A DNA stretch of 50,063 bases from Pseudomonadales bacterium (GCA_022361455.1 JAKSAW010000697.1:1-50063), one strand, 5' to 3'; positions 7,963-17,488 are shown, numbered from the stretch's first letter. Program-made: numbers and translations. The notes: generated from the sequence alone by a model not told the origin.

Positions 7963-9606
7963 ATGAGCGCAGAGGATCGTCAACACCAACTTCAAGCCAA
8001 CATTGATCAACTAACCGATCAGGTTGACCAACTGCAGCAGCAACTCGAACAAATGGAAGAGGTGAAGCGCAACTCCAATCGCATACTCCAAAATGCAATA
8101 GATCCTATTTTGATAATTTCCGGTGATACCTTTATTGAGTGCAATGGAGCGACTGTTAAAATTCTCGGTGCTACCAAGAAGGAGCAGGTACTATCCACCC
8201 ATCCTTCAGAGCTTTCACCAGAATCACAACCCGATGGTCAGCCTTCGTACGATAAAGCGAATAAGATGATGAGCACAGCCTTTGAGAAAGGCTTCCATCG
8301 CTTTGAGTGGGTACATAAAAAGCTTAATGGTGATCTATTTCCCGTCGAGGTTTCGTTAACACGTATTGAAATGAATGGGGAGAATGTCCTTCACACATTG
8401 TGGAAAGATCTTTCGAATCAAAAGAAAATTGAGTCTTCCTTGCGCTTTGCGATTAAGAAATCAGATCAGGCCAATCGGGCTAAATCAGAATTCTTGTCAA
8501 GAATGAGTCATGAATTGCGTACTCCTTTGAATGCTATTCTGGGTTTTGCCCAGTTAATGAAGTTAGATAAAAGTGAACGGCTATCTGCTTCGAGTCTTGA
8601 AAATATTAATCAGATACTATCGAGTGGACACCACCTCTTGGATCTAATTAACGATGTGCTCGACCTTTCTAAGGTGGAGACCGGTAAGATCAACGTTGAA
8701 CTAGAAAGTATTTGTTTAAATGATTTGTTGGAGGAGTGTGTTGGTTCATGTCAGGCATCTCTCGGCATGGAAAGTGGTATAGAAATTACCAATGTCACTA
8801 AATTATCTAATAGAGAGTTAATCTATGCCGATAAAACACGAATGCGTGAAGTTATTCTCAACCTGCTATCCAATGCTCTGAAATATTCACCTGATGGTGG
8901 CGTGGTCATGGTGAGTTGCGAATTTCTCGCTGATGAAATGATCCGGGTGCGTATCACTGATACTGGTATCGGTATTCCTGAGGAAAAACAATCGGAGCTA
9001 TTCGAACCATTTAGTCGATTAGGATTAGAAAAAACTGCTATCGAAGGTACTGGCATTGGACTATCTATAACAAAAAGATTAGTTGAGTTGATGTCAGGTC
9101 GTATTGGTTTTGAAAGCAAAGACGGTATTGGTAGTTCTTTTTGGGTTGATATCCCGTTGGTGGGGGATGTGCGAGGTTTAGATGATTCCGGGAAAGCAAG
9201 AGTCAGCCAACGTCAACAGACATTAGATGTTCAGGCAAGAGTTGTTTATGTTGAGGATAACTTGGCGAACATTATGTTGATGAGAAAAATCATGGCGGCC
9301 TTTAGGCAAGCATCTTTAACCGTTGCTAATAATGCCGAGGAAGGTATTGAGTTGGTTCGTGAAACCAAGCCGGATATTGTCATACTCGATATTAATTTGC
9401 CCGGTATGAGCGGTTGGGATGCCTTGAGGATTTTAAAGCAAATGCCTGAAACTGCGGAAATTCCAGTGATTGCCCTTACAGCAGCCGCTACCAATTCCGA
9501 GGTTCAGCAAGGCTTGGATGATGGCTTCGAAGCCTATCTAATCAAACCCGTAGATATTTTTGAGTTAGCAGATACGATGCAAAGATTGTTGGGGTTTGCC
9601 GAATAA
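7963..9606 (+). CDS. PAS-domain hybrid sensor histidine kinase with C-terminal receiver
   Basis: A 547-residue, apparently soluble, signalling protein. Order: an N-terminal coiled coil rich in Gln and Leu (residues 5-40), a PAS domain (about 45-155), HisKA with SHELRTPLN and phosphoacceptor His183, a HATPase_c domain (N box NLLSNALKYS, G1 DTGIGIP, G2 GTGIGLS), and a receiver domain at the C-terminus (about 425-545) with acidic pocket VEDN and phospho-site Asp476 in DINLPGMSG. No membrane segment is seen, so it likely senses an intracellular cue (redox, ligand or partner). No separate response regulator is adjacent. A terminator follows. Confidence 0.93.
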   Translation: MSAEDRQHQLQANIDQLTDQVDQLQQQLEQMEEVKRNSNRILQNAIDPILIISGDTFIECNGATVKILGATKKEQVLSTHPSELSPESQPDGQPSYDKANKMMSTAFEKGFHRFEWVHKKLNGDLFPVEVSLTRIEMNGENVLHTLWKDLSNQKKIESSLRFAIKKSDQANRAKSEFLSRMSHELRTPLNAILGFAQLMKLDKSERLSASSLENINQILSSGHHLLDLINDVLDLSKVETGKINVELESICLNDLLEECVGSCQASLGMESGIEITNVTKLSNRELIYADKTRMREVILNLLSNALKYSPDGGVVMVSCEFLADEMIRVRITDTGIGIPEEKQSELFEPFSRLGLEKTAIEGTGIGLSITKRLVELMSGRIGFESKDGIGSSFWVDIPLVGDVRGLDDSGKARVSQRQQTLDVQARVVYVEDNLANIMLMRKIMAAFRQASLTVANNAEEGIELVRETKPDIVILDINLPGMSGWDALRILKQMPETAEIPVIALTAAATNSEVQQGLDDGFEAYLIKPVDIFELADTMQRLLGFAE

Positions 9607-9640
9607 AGCACTCTTATTTGCTCTAGCGGAATACACAAAT

Positions 9641-9669
9641 AAAAAAGCCTCCTTTAAGGAGGCTTTTTT
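9641..9669. terminator. Bidirectional intrinsic terminator
   Basis: A perfect 12-bp stem, AAAAAAGCCTCC and GGAGGCTTTTTT, with a short TTTAA loop. It lies between the convergent kinase gene (ends 9606) and the minus-strand lipoprotein gene (ends 9690) and has T-runs in both directions. Confidence 0.93.
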
Positions 9670-9689
9670 ATTATTCAGCAATACTGCGT

Positions 9690-10301
9690 TTATTCGCTAG
9701 CAATGGTGTACGTTAAGCTAGAGAAGTGATCCGCAATGTGGAATGTGTGGGCAAGTTCCCAATCTTCATAGTTCAGATCGCCATAGGCGAAATGTGGAAA
9801 CAGGGCGCCAGTGTAGTTCTGGAAATCCCAAATAGCGTTGCGCAACCTTTGGAACGCAGAGGGTAGATCTCCCGTGTCAGGAATCTCAGGCGCACCAGGC
9901 ACAGGATCTGTCAGGTTATGATTCATAAATCCAGCGTTCTTATAGTTGTTGAACAGGATTTTAGAAATGGACTGTACCAATGAAGAGTACATTTCAGGAT
10001 AACCTGTCATGGAATATTCAGCACTTTGCGCAAGATGATTAAGCACTTTATATAAAGTCCACTCTTGCTGCATTTCAACTGGAGGGTTGGCTTCGATCAA
10101 GTCGAGTTCAGCTAATGCCTCATCCAAGTTCGCTAGAATTAGGTTTCTGCCTCTGGGTTGAACGTCACAGCCGGTGCCGGTTACCCCAAAACCAATGGCG
10201 GCGGCGGTGCCCAATGACATTTTTAGAAAGCTCTTGCGAGACATTCTGGCGGGTTGTAAGACGTCTTGAATCGTGCGAATGTTTTTATCGTTCTGGTCCA
10301 T
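9690..10301 (-). CDS. DUF1569-like protein with Tat-type lipoprotein signal
   Basis: Read from ATG at 10301 the product has 203 residues; a TTG 39 nt further out is possible but less likely. Near residue 20 there is a Tat-like signal (SRKSFLK) with a hydrophobic stretch rich in Gly and Ala, followed by GTGC, so it may be exported folded and lipidated. The mature part contains VLNHLAQSAEYSMTG and, near the end, HFAYGDLNYEDWELAHTFHIADHFS. These His-rich helical segments resemble the DUF1569/DinB-like four-helix bundle. Its role is unknown. It is a single gene, convergent with the PAS kinase. Confidence 0.7.
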   Translation of the reverse strand: MDQNDKNIRTIQDVLQPARMSRKSFLKMSLGTAAAIGFGVTGTGCDVQPRGRNLILANLDEALAELDLIEANPPVEMQQEWTLYKVLNHLAQSAEYSMTGYPEMYSSLVQSISKILFNNYKNAGFMNHNLTDPVPGAPEIPDTGDLPSAFQRLRNAIWDFQNYTGALFPHFAYGDLNYEDWELAHTFHIADHFSSLTYTIASE

Positions 10302-10397
10302 AGCGATCACTTTCTTGTATTGGCCCTTGTGTGAGGACAATGGGTTTATCGGAGAATAAAAAGCGTGATTAAATTCTATGGAGACACCAGCATATTG

Positions 10398-10463
10398 CCC
10401 CCTCCTTAGGTGGGGGAAGTTGGGTATTTCCTGGTGAATATTAAGGCTGTTGGATTATCCAAC
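10398..10463. promoter_or_regulatory. Two inverted repeats in the divergent gap before the transglycosylase operon
   Basis: CCCCC-T-CC TTA GG-T-GGGGG (10398-10416) can form an 8-position stem with one T-T mismatch. GTTGGAT-T-ATCCAAC (10449-10463) is a perfect 7+1+7 palindrome. They lie in the 227-bp gap between the divergent lipoprotein gene and the transglycosylase gene at 10529. The second is the better operator candidate; no regulator is identified. Confidence 0.35.
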
Positions 10464-10528
10464 GGAATGGCCTAAATTAACTGGATGGCATGTTTAATTG
10501 TAGGCGCTCACTAGATGGTGGATAGGTA

Positions 10529-12781
10529 ATGCGAGTTTTTAGCTGGATTTTCATGGGTTTAGCCTGCTTATGGTTGTTGGGATGCGATCAAGATGCCTCT
10601 GCACCTGGGGAAAATACACCTGTTATTGTAGAAAAAGCGCCATCAGAAGAACCAGAAGCTCCTGTGTGGGAAAATACGCCAATGCTTGAGGATTTGTCCG
10701 TTCTCAGGCAGGGAGGCTTTATACGCTTTCTTACGCCAACGGTTGATGGAGAGCCCGGATTAGCACGAAATGGGTATGCGGCTGGGGAGTATCGTCGCCT
10801 TGCCGAGCTGTTAGCGGAATCCTTGGGGCTGGAGGCAAAGTGGATCTACGTGGATTATTTCGACCAGTTGCTGCCTAAATTAGAGCAGGGCCTTGGGGAT
10901 GTGGTGGTTACCAATCTAACGGTCACTGAGTCTCGCTCTCAGCGGGTGAATTTTAGCCTCCCTGTTGCTAACGTTGATGAGCTATTGGTAGTGGCAAAAG
11001 CTCATAAAGGTAAGTCCTTAGCAGACCTGCCCAGTATGAAAGTCAGTGTGCCCAAGGGCACATCTTATGTAGAGTCCATGACGGAGGTGTCCGAAGCTCA
11101 TCCCCATTTGATCACCCATGTTATGGATAGCGATCTTAGTGATGTGGCGATGATCGAAGCGGTGGCAAACGGCACGATGGAAGCCGTAGTGGTAGATTCC
11201 AATATTACTGTAGAACACTTCCAATCCTTGGCCAATGCTGAACTTTACGGAGCCGTTATCGGGCCTGTGGTTAAAGCCAAGCGGGATATTGCTTGGGCTG
11301 TTCGCAAGGGAAACCCAGAGATACTCACGGCATTAAATAGATTCTTTATTGCCGAACGTATTGAAGCGTCTGCCAACAAAGCGGAAAAGCGAGATTGGCA
11401 AGCAATTAAAGATAATCGCACCCTAAGATTAATTACCACTAACAATCCTGCCAGCTATTTTATCCTGCGCGGCGAATTAATGGGCTTCGATTACGATATG
11501 GTAAGAAAGTTTGCTGATCAAAATCGTTTGCGTTTGCAGGTGCTGGTTAAAGATAGCCTGGAAGATATGTGGCAGGCATTGCAACGGGGTGAGGGCGACT
11601 TAATAGCGGCTGCGGTAACTGCGACTGAAGATCGCGAAAAACAAGGCATATTATTCACCAGACCTTATTTGCAAGTTAAAGAGCAATTGATTAGCCGGGC
11701 TGATGAGCCAATGCTTGAGGATGTCAGCGAGTTGCGACATCGGGTGATCGCAGTTAATCCTGAAAAGGCCTATCGGGAAACATTGGCAGCTATAGAGAAA
11801 CAGCTAGCAACGACTAAGCATACTCACGCCAAGCAACCTCATTTGCCCAAAGGAACAACTACGATGAAAATCATGGAGGTTCCAGGTATTACCACTGAAG
11901 AACTAATCGATGCAGTTGCACAAGGAAAATATGACTTTACCTTAGCTGATAGCCATTTGGCACAGATTGAGACAACGTATCGTTCTGATATTAAAGTACA
12001 GTTGGATTTATCTGAAGACAGGCCTATTGCATTCGCATTACGAAAAGATCAGACCCAGTTCAAATCCGAATTAGATGTTTTTATTAAGAAGCAATATCGC
12101 GGGCTGTTTTATAATGTGACTTTCAATAAGTACTTTAAGAACAAGAAAAACATTCTTAAAAATAAGAAGCATCGCGTTGAACCCAATAAACCGATCTCGC
12201 CTTTTGATGATATCGTCAAGCGCCATGCACAGGAACATGGGTATGATTGGCGTTTAGTGACATCGCAAATGTTTCAAGAAAGTCGCTTTGATCCCAAAGC
12301 TAAATCCTATGCTGGAGCTCAGGGCTTAATGCAAGTGCTGCCTAGAACCGCACGTCAGTTTGGCTATGAAGATTTGTTCGATCCTGAGGAAGGTATTGAA
12401 GCGGGCGTCGTTTATTTTGATTGGTTAAGAGATCGATTTCCCGCGGAGCTTCCCTTAGAGGAGCAAATGTATTTCATGTTGGCTGCCTACAATGCAGGGC
12501 ACGGCCATGTCCGAGATGCCCGCCGTTTGGCTGCCCAATTGGGTAAGGATCCTAATCGCTGGTTTGGGAATGTCGAAGAAGCTATGTTGCTATTGTCTAA
12601 ACCTAAATATGCCAAAAAAGCACGCTTTGGTTATGTTCGCGGTATCGAGCCAGTGAACTATGTTAAATCTATCCGCCAGCGTTACCTTAGTTATTTGTCT
12701 ACCCACGGAGAGAGTCAGCAAACTGGCCAAAAGATGGGTTCGATGGAAGAAAAGGCTTCCACAATCTCAGGCTCAAATTAG
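10529..12781 (+). CDS. MltF-like lytic transglycosylase with two solute-binding domains, lipoprotein
   Basis: A 750-residue protein. It starts with a lipoprotein signal (WLLGC, Cys19), so it is probably in the outer membrane. Two family-3 solute-binding modules follow (about residues 60-275 and 285-545); the first has YFDQLLPKLEQGLGDVVVTNLTVT and the second MWQALQRGEGDLIAAAVTAT. After a Lys-rich linker comes an SLT lytic transglycosylase domain (about 565-700) with catalytic Glu584 in QESRFDP, then GAQGLMQVLPRTA and AAYNAGHGHV. MltF has the same order but only one binding domain and about 500 residues. The enzyme should cut peptidoglycan glycan strands, under control of a small ligand or muropeptide sensed by the binding modules. 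It appears to head a three-gene operon. Confidence 0.9.
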   Translation: MRVFSWIFMGLACLWLLGCDQDASAPGENTPVIVEKAPSEEPEAPVWENTPMLEDLSVLRQGGFIRFLTPTVDGEPGLARNGYAAGEYRRLAELLAESLGLEAKWIYVDYFDQLLPKLEQGLGDVVVTNLTVTESRSQRVNFSLPVANVDELLVVAKAHKGKSLADLPSMKVSVPKGTSYVESMTEVSEAHPHLITHVMDSDLSDVAMIEAVANGTMEAVVVDSNITVEHFQSLANAELYGAVIGPVVKAKRDIAWAVRKGNPEILTALNRFFIAERIEASANKAEKRDWQAIKDNRTLRLITTNNPASYFILRGELMGFDYDMVRKFADQNRLRLQVLVKDSLEDMWQALQRGEGDLIAAAVTATEDREKQGILFTRPYLQVKEQLISRADEPMLEDVSELRHRVIAVNPEKAYRETLAAIEKQLATTKHTHAKQPHLPKGTTTMKIMEVPGITTEELIDAVAQGKYDFTLADSHLAQIETTYRSDIKVQLDLSEDRPIAFALRKDQTQFKSELDVFIKKQYRGLFYNVTFNKYFKNKKNILKNKKHRVEPNKPISPFDDIVKRHAQEHGYDWRLVTSQMFQESRFDPKAKSYAGAQGLMQVLPRTARQFGYEDLFDPEEGIEAGVVYFDWLRDRFPAELPLEEQMYFMLAAYNAGHGHVRDARRLAAQLGKDPNRWFGNVEEAMLLLSKPKYAKKARFGYVRGIEPVNYVKSIRQRYLSYLSTHGESQQTGQKMGSMEEKASTISGSN

Positions 12782-12833
12782 CTCTGATAGCATCGAGGCT
12801 AACAATGCAGAGAGACAATGCTATGCTTGAACT

Positions 12834-14573
12834 ATGCAACTTATTATTAGCTTCGAAGAATCCGATGCTACTGTTTATGCAGAAGTCCTTGCTGGAGAAT
12901 CAAGTGAGGCGATAAACCCTGGGCTGATTAAATTGAAGCTAGAAGAGGCAGGTTATAAGGGGCTTGCTGTTGACCCTCAAGCAGTAAATAAACTCTGTAT
13001 AGCTGCCAGTAAAGAAGAACCCCTCAAATTGCCTCTGAAGGTTCTCAAAGATGCCACTCTGGACGTCTCCGTTATCGCTGATAAAACTCAAGTCTTGATA
13101 TCAATGGTTCCGGCCGATGGTGGCAAGGATCTCTCAGAAAATGATGTCAAAGAAGCATTGCAAGAAAGCAAGGTTGACGAATCCATGGTGGATTGGCCAG
13201 CCGTTAACGCAGCCTTACAAAAACAGAAAGTTAAAGAATTGTGTATTGCCAAAGCGGTGAAAGCCGTACCCGGTATTGATGCTGTTTATATTCCCTTAGT
13301 CGAGAGTGAGCTTGATCGTGCTCCTAAAATTGATGAGCAAGGAGTAGCAGATATGCTCAGTGCTCATAAGTTCACGCTGGTTGATATTGGCGATCCTCTG
13401 ATGAGGCGAGAGCCTTCGACCGAAGGTACTGTTGGCAAGGATGTTTGCGGTGGTGATATTAAACCGGTGCCAGGAAATGACCCTGGATTTGCCAAAAATA
13501 TTCAAGGAGCAGAAATCTCCTCTGAAGATGCCAATCTTTTGGTGGCGTCGATAAAAGGGCATCCTATTTTATTAAAAAATGGCGTTACTGTGGATTCGGT
13601 TTTGCATGTGGATGAAGTTAGTTTGCAAACAGGCAATATTAAGTTTGATGGTTCGCTGGAAGTTAAGGGTGATGTGAGTGCGGGTATGCATATTGAAGTC
13701 ACTGGTGATGTGATTGTTAAAGGTGCAGTGGAACGTGCAACTATTAAATCCGGCAGCAATGTAATCGTACGTGGCGGTATATTTGGTGCTTGGCATGATG
13801 CTGAGGTTGAAGAAGACGCTAGTAATAAACTCGAGCAGGCTGAACAACAAGAAGACGGTGAAAGTCTAGAAGCAGAACTGTCCAATGAAGAGGAATCAGA
13901 ACAAGAGCATTGCTCAGCGTATGAAATTATTGCAAAGGGTAGCATTGAAGCTGGTTTTATCAATCAGGCGAGTATCCATGCTGATGAAAATATCGTGATA
14001 AAACAGTATTCAGGTAATAGTCTTTTGTGGGCAGGACATCGCATTGCATTGGGACAAAATGGTGGTAAAGGGATTTTATATGGTGGCTATGCTAAGGCTC
14101 TTCATGAAGCTGCAATCGCGCAACTGGGGAATGATGCATATTTAGAAACACGGTTAACGGTTGGTGAGCTAGATCAACTTCTTCCCCAACTCTCTAAGCT
14201 AAAGAAAGTGGAAAAAGCGCGACAGAATGAGGCTACTCAGCTTGGAGGAATTTTGGAAAAGCTCGAGGGCAATAATGCTCTAAAGTTAGGGAAAATATCA
14301 GTTGATAAAACTAAGCGTATTAAGAATACCATTGCTGCCATACAAGATACCATCAAGCAAATACAGCAGCGTATGATTGAAATCGAATCAGAGCTTCAAC
14401 CTCAAAAGAATGCCTCAGTTTTAGTATCCAAAAAGATTTACCCCAATGCCATCGTCAACATTAATGGAACAGTCCGCGTATTTAACAACGAAGGGCGTGG
14501 CGATACTTGGCGTGTAAAAGGCAAACAGCTATTGGGAGACAACGAAGCAGCTAAGGAGTCCTCATGCAAGTAG
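12834..14573 (+). CDS. FapA/DUF342 family protein
   Basis: A 579-residue protein with the FapA (DUF342) core. Around residues 190-240 there is RREPSTEGTVGKDVCGGDIKP, then a regular stretch of right-handed beta-helix type (GNIKFDGSLEVKGDVSAG, EVTGDVIVKGAVE, SGSNVIVRGGIFG). An acidic linker rich in Glu (about 325-360) interrupts it, and a coiled coil follows (about 440-525). The N-terminal 150 residues are a FapA-type extension. FapA of Vibrio is linked to flagellar assembly and polar localisation, but no flagellar gene is close here. It lies 52 nt after the transglycosylase gene and overlaps the next gene by 10 nt. Confidence 0.85.
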   Translation: MQLIISFEESDATVYAEVLAGESSEAINPGLIKLKLEEAGYKGLAVDPQAVNKLCIAASKEEPLKLPLKVLKDATLDVSVIADKTQVLISMVPADGGKDLSENDVKEALQESKVDESMVDWPAVNAALQKQKVKELCIAKAVKAVPGIDAVYIPLVESELDRAPKIDEQGVADMLSAHKFTLVDIGDPLMRREPSTEGTVGKDVCGGDIKPVPGNDPGFAKNIQGAEISSEDANLLVASIKGHPILLKNGVTVDSVLHVDEVSLQTGNIKFDGSLEVKGDVSAGMHIEVTGDVIVKGAVERATIKSGSNVIVRGGIFGAWHDAEVEEDASNKLEQAEQQEDGESLEAELSNEEESEQEHCSAYEIIAKGSIEAGFINQASIHADENIVIKQYSGNSLLWAGHRIALGQNGGKGILYGGYAKALHEAAIAQLGNDAYLETRLTVGELDQLLPQLSKLKKVEKARQNEATQLGGILEKLEGNNALKLGKISVDKTKRIKNTIAAIQDTIKQIQQRMIEIESELQPQKNASVLVSKKIYPNAIVNINGTVRVFNNEGRGDTWRVKGKQLLGDNEAAKESSCK

Positions 14574-14986
14574 AAAGTATTATGACTGAACAAGTTCATA
14601 CGGTGGCGCAATCGATCACATTGGGCGAGCTACGTAAGATATTTTCTCAGGTAAATTATCATCATCTATTAGTTGTGGAAAATGGCCAATTGCTTGGTGT
14701 GATTTCCGATCGCGATGTGTTGCGGATGTCCAGTCCTTACTTGGATATTACTGGCGAAGATAAAGCGCCGTTATCAGCTGAAGATCAAGAATTACTAGAT
14801 CAAACAGCTGATAGTTTTATGTCGAAAAACTTGGTGACGGTGTTACCGGATACCTTAATCGATGCAGCGGCCATCCTTTTGTTAGAGCATAATATATCCT
14901 GCCTTCCTATTTTATCTGAGGACGATGAAGTTAAAGGTATTCTGACCTGGAAGGATATGTTGAAGTACTATGTCTACGTGCGTTAA
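14564..14986 (+). CDS. CBS-domain pair protein
   Basis: A 140-residue protein consisting of two CBS domains: residues 5-60 (ESIMTEQVHTVAQSITLGEL and LLGVISDRDVL) and about 83-138 (SFMSKNLVTVLPDTLIDAA and VKGILTWKDML). CBS pairs bind adenine nucleotides and act as regulatory modules. A strong Shine-Dalgarno (AAGGAG) sits inside the end of the preceding FapA gene, and the two genes overlap by 10 nt, so translation is probably coupled. It may act as a nucleotide-responsive partner of the FapA protein; this is inferred from overlap only. Confidence 0.92.
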   Translation: MQVESIMTEQVHTVAQSITLGELRKIFSQVNYHHLLVVENGQLLGVISDRDVLRMSSPYLDITGEDKAPLSAEDQELLDQTADSFMSKNLVTVLPDTLIDAAAILLLEHNISCLPILSEDDEVKGILTWKDMLKYYVYVR

Positions 14987-15213
14987 CTAATTACACTCAC
15001 AATCTAAGAAGTATACGGAATTGCTTTTACAGGCTACTTAGGGGGGATTTGTCGCATGGATGGGGAAATGTGACGCTAATAAACAGTTTGAATACCCTGA
15101 AAAGGTGATAGCCTATCTTTCAAAATGGGTACTGCCGTACTAAGTTGGCTTGTTCCTACCATTGGGTGCCTCCTCGGCGAAATAACTAATACAACAGATA
15201 CTGGCGAAAGATA

Positions 15214-16674
15214 ATGATTAAATCCCCTGATAGCATTAATGCCTATTGTGATGACGCACTGGGAGAGCTAGACGCAGTCGGCGTAGCAGAACGCATTCGT
15301 AGTAAAGAGATTTCTGCGGAGGAAGCGGTGGAAGCGGCAATATCCAGAGCTCAAACCGTTAACTCTAAACTCAATGCAATCTCCACAGAAATGTTTAGCT
15401 ATGCAAGACAGCAAGCTAAAACGCCTTATCAAGGTGAGTTTTCAGGGGTGCCCACCTTCATCAAAGATAATGATGATGTGGAAGGGTTTCCGACAACTCA
15501 TGGTTCGCGAGCGGTCTCCAAAGCTCCTGCTAAGAAGTCTTCAAAGTTTGTCGATCAGTTTCATTCTTTAGGTTTGGTATGTTTAGCAAAAACAACCATG
15601 CCAGAATTTGGTTTAACAGGTACTACTGAGTCCACAGGCTATGGCGCCACAAGAAATCCATGGAATTTAGATCATTCAACGGGTGGCTCCTCGGGTGGTT
15701 CCGCTGCTCTTGTTGCTGCTGGTGTGGTGCCGATTGCCCATGGCAACGATGGTGGTGGTTCCACACGCATACCCGCAGCTTGCTGTGGCTTGGTGGGATT
15801 GAAGCCAACCCGTGGTCGACTGGAGAATGTCGAAGGGGCTCATTTACTGCCGGTTAACTTGGTACATCAAGGCGTGCTGACTCGTAGCGTACGTGATACT
15901 GCCGTGTTTTATGCTGGTGCAGAGAAACACTTCAAGAATAAAGATCTGCCTGATTTAGGTTTGATACAAGGGCCTAATAAGAAGCGTTTAAGAATCGGGT
16001 TTTTTACCGATGGTCCTGGCCATATATTAAGTGATTCTGATGCCGTGGCATCAGTGCATAAAGCAGCAAAACTATGTGCTGATTTAGGCCATCATGTGGA
16101 GGAAATACCTTTTCCGTTTGATGAAACACTTGGTGACGATTTTCTGCTGTACTGGGGCATGCTAGCGTTTTTATTTAATTATGCTGGCAGCAGTATTATT
16201 GGCAGAGCTTTTGATCGCAAACAAGTGGAGCCTCTAACCCGTGGCTTAAGTAAATCCTTCACTAGAAATCTATTTAAAGCTCCGATGGCTCTAAAACGTC
16301 TCAGAGCATTTCAGAAAATCTATGAGCAAGCTTTCGGACAAATGGATGTGATGTTATCACCGGTACTCGGTCATCCACCGCCAAAGATTGGTTACTTAGG
16401 TCCAGATATTGATTTTGATAGCACTATGGAAAGGTTGCGTCGTTTTGTACCTTTTACTGCGATACAAAATGTATCAGGTGCTCCAGCTATTTCTTTACCC
16501 ATCGGTTTTAGTCAGCGTCATGTGCCTGTCGGTGCAATGTTTTCTGCGCCTTATGGCGAAGATCAACGATTGCTTGAGTTGGCTTTTGAATTAGAGGCGG
16601 CGCATCCTTTTGTGCTTAACAATAAGATTGGCTCCACTCAAGATGATTCACTTTCTGTGAGAGCTGTATCTTAG
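15214..16674 (+). CDS. Amidase-signature family hydrolase
   Basis: A 486-residue enzyme with the full amidase signature: Lys84 (in PTFIKDND), the cis-Ser Ser159 in [11 protein letters not shown] and the nucleophile Ser183 in GGGSTRIPA, followed by [13 protein letters not shown]. The Ser-Ser spacing (24 residues) is the same as in fatty acid amide hydrolase. The family hydrolyses amide bonds of small molecules, fatty amides or peptides. No signal peptide is seen, so it is cytoplasmic. It is not next to gatB/gatC, so it is not the GatA subunit. The 227-bp gap before it holds only a small palindrome (GATAG-C-CTATC near 15107-15117). Its last four bases overlap the convergent radical SAM gene. 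Confidence 0.93.
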   Translation: MIKSPDSINAYCDDALGELDAVGVAERIRSKEISAEEAVEAAISRAQTVNSKLNAISTEMFSYARQQAKTPYQGEFSGVPTFIKDNDDVEGFPTTHGSRAVSKAPAKKSSKFVDQFHSLGLVCLAKTTMPEFGLTGTTESTGYGATRNPWNLDHSTGGSSGGSAALVAAGVVPIAHGNDGGGSTRIPAACCGLVGLKPTRGRLENVEGAHLLPVNLVHQGVLTRSVRDTAVFYAGAEKHFKNKDLPDLGLIQGPNKKRLRIGFFTDGPGHILSDSDAVASVHKAAKLCADLGHHVEEIPFPFDETLGDDFLLYWGMLAFLFNYAGSSIIGRAFDRKQVEPLTRGLSKSFTRNLFKAPMALKRLRAFQKIYEQAFGQMDVMLSPVLGHPPPKIGYLGPDIDFDSTMERLRRFVPFTAIQNVSGAPAISLPIGFSQRHVPVGAMFSAPYGEDQRLLELAFELEAAHPFVLNNKIGSTQDDSLSVRAVS

Positions 16675-17333
16675 CCCACCTCATCTAGATAGCGCTTGCG
16701 AAACTTCACGCCAAATTGTTCGGCTAAGTTTTCGCAAGCGTGTACATCTACGCCTTCCAATCCCTCAATGGCGGTCACTGTCACATCATCAATATAAGTG
16801 GGCGCCGCCTTAATAAAACCCAGAAGAGCTTCATAAGAACCAGATAACGTTGGGCAGCAATGTTGTTCATATACTTCTTCATTTTGTGCGTTGAGTGATA
16901 TCGATAAAGCATCCACACAAGTGGTTAAATCAGGCAATATGTTTCTATGATGCACTAAGTTACCAAGCCCATCGGTATTTAGCCGCGTCTTTTTGCCCCA
17001 CTGTTTTAGATGGGTTGCGATATTGATTAATTCTTTGAGGCGTAATGTGCTTTCCCCGAAGCCGCAAAACACCACTTCCTCTATTTCTGTAAGGTCACCG
17101 AGCTTATCGATGATGTCGTTGGCCTTGGGATTAAAGTCTAGAGCTAGTTCGTAACCCTTAACGTTCCAGCTACCGTTGTGCTTAGGGCAGAACTTGCATT
17201 TGAGGGTGCAGGCGTTGGTTAGGTTGATATAACGCTTTCCGTCTATATCGTAGACAAGTATGGGCTGCTCAGTTTGGGTGGGCGTTTCTAATGGAGCTAC
17301 CGGAATAGCGCCATTATCTTCTGTGTACTTCAT
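16671..17333 (-). CDS. Radical SAM protein, TatD-associated type
   Basis: A 220-residue radical SAM protein. The cluster motif CxxxCxxC is Cys42-Cys46-Cys49 in NACTLKCKFCPKH, and GFGESTLR follows as the glycine-rich SAM-binding strand (CGFGES). The small size and the LVYDIDGKRYINLTNACTLK opening resemble the family often encoded next to TatD nucleases. Here no tatD is in the window, so it stands alone. The reaction is unknown. It converges on the amidase gene with a 4-nt overlap (shared TTAG). No clear Shine-Dalgarno is seen before the ATG. Confidence 0.85.
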   Translation of the reverse strand: MKYTEDNGAIPVAPLETPTQTEQPILVYDIDGKRYINLTNACTLKCKFCPKHNGSWNVKGYELALDFNPKANDIIDKLGDLTEIEEVVFCGFGESTLRLKELINIATHLKQWGKKTRLNTDGLGNLVHHRNILPDLTTCVDALSISLNAQNEEVYEQHCCPTLSGSYEALLGFIKAAPTYIDDVTVTAIEGLEGVDVHACENLAEQFGVKFRKRYLDEVG

Positions 17334-17488
17334 AAGGATTACTGTAATTTAATAAGTTTGCTTGGTAGTAACAGGCTTTCAGATACAAGAAGGCTAAGCT
17401 GGATACGTAGTGATGTCTTGAACGTACATCAATAAATGGGCGGATAAGACCTGAACGGTAATCCGCCTAATTGGTTTGCTGGGGAGTT

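Noticed and set aside
13502..13963. 153-codon minus-strand ORF
   Set aside because: It lies entirely antisense to the well-supported FapA gene and its Ser-rich composition is the usual shadow of the acidic linker.
14987..15213. Possible riboswitch or c-di-GMP leader before the amidase gene
   Set aside because: I saw only a short GATAG-C-CTATC palindrome and GTAC repeats; no conserved riboswitch core is visible.
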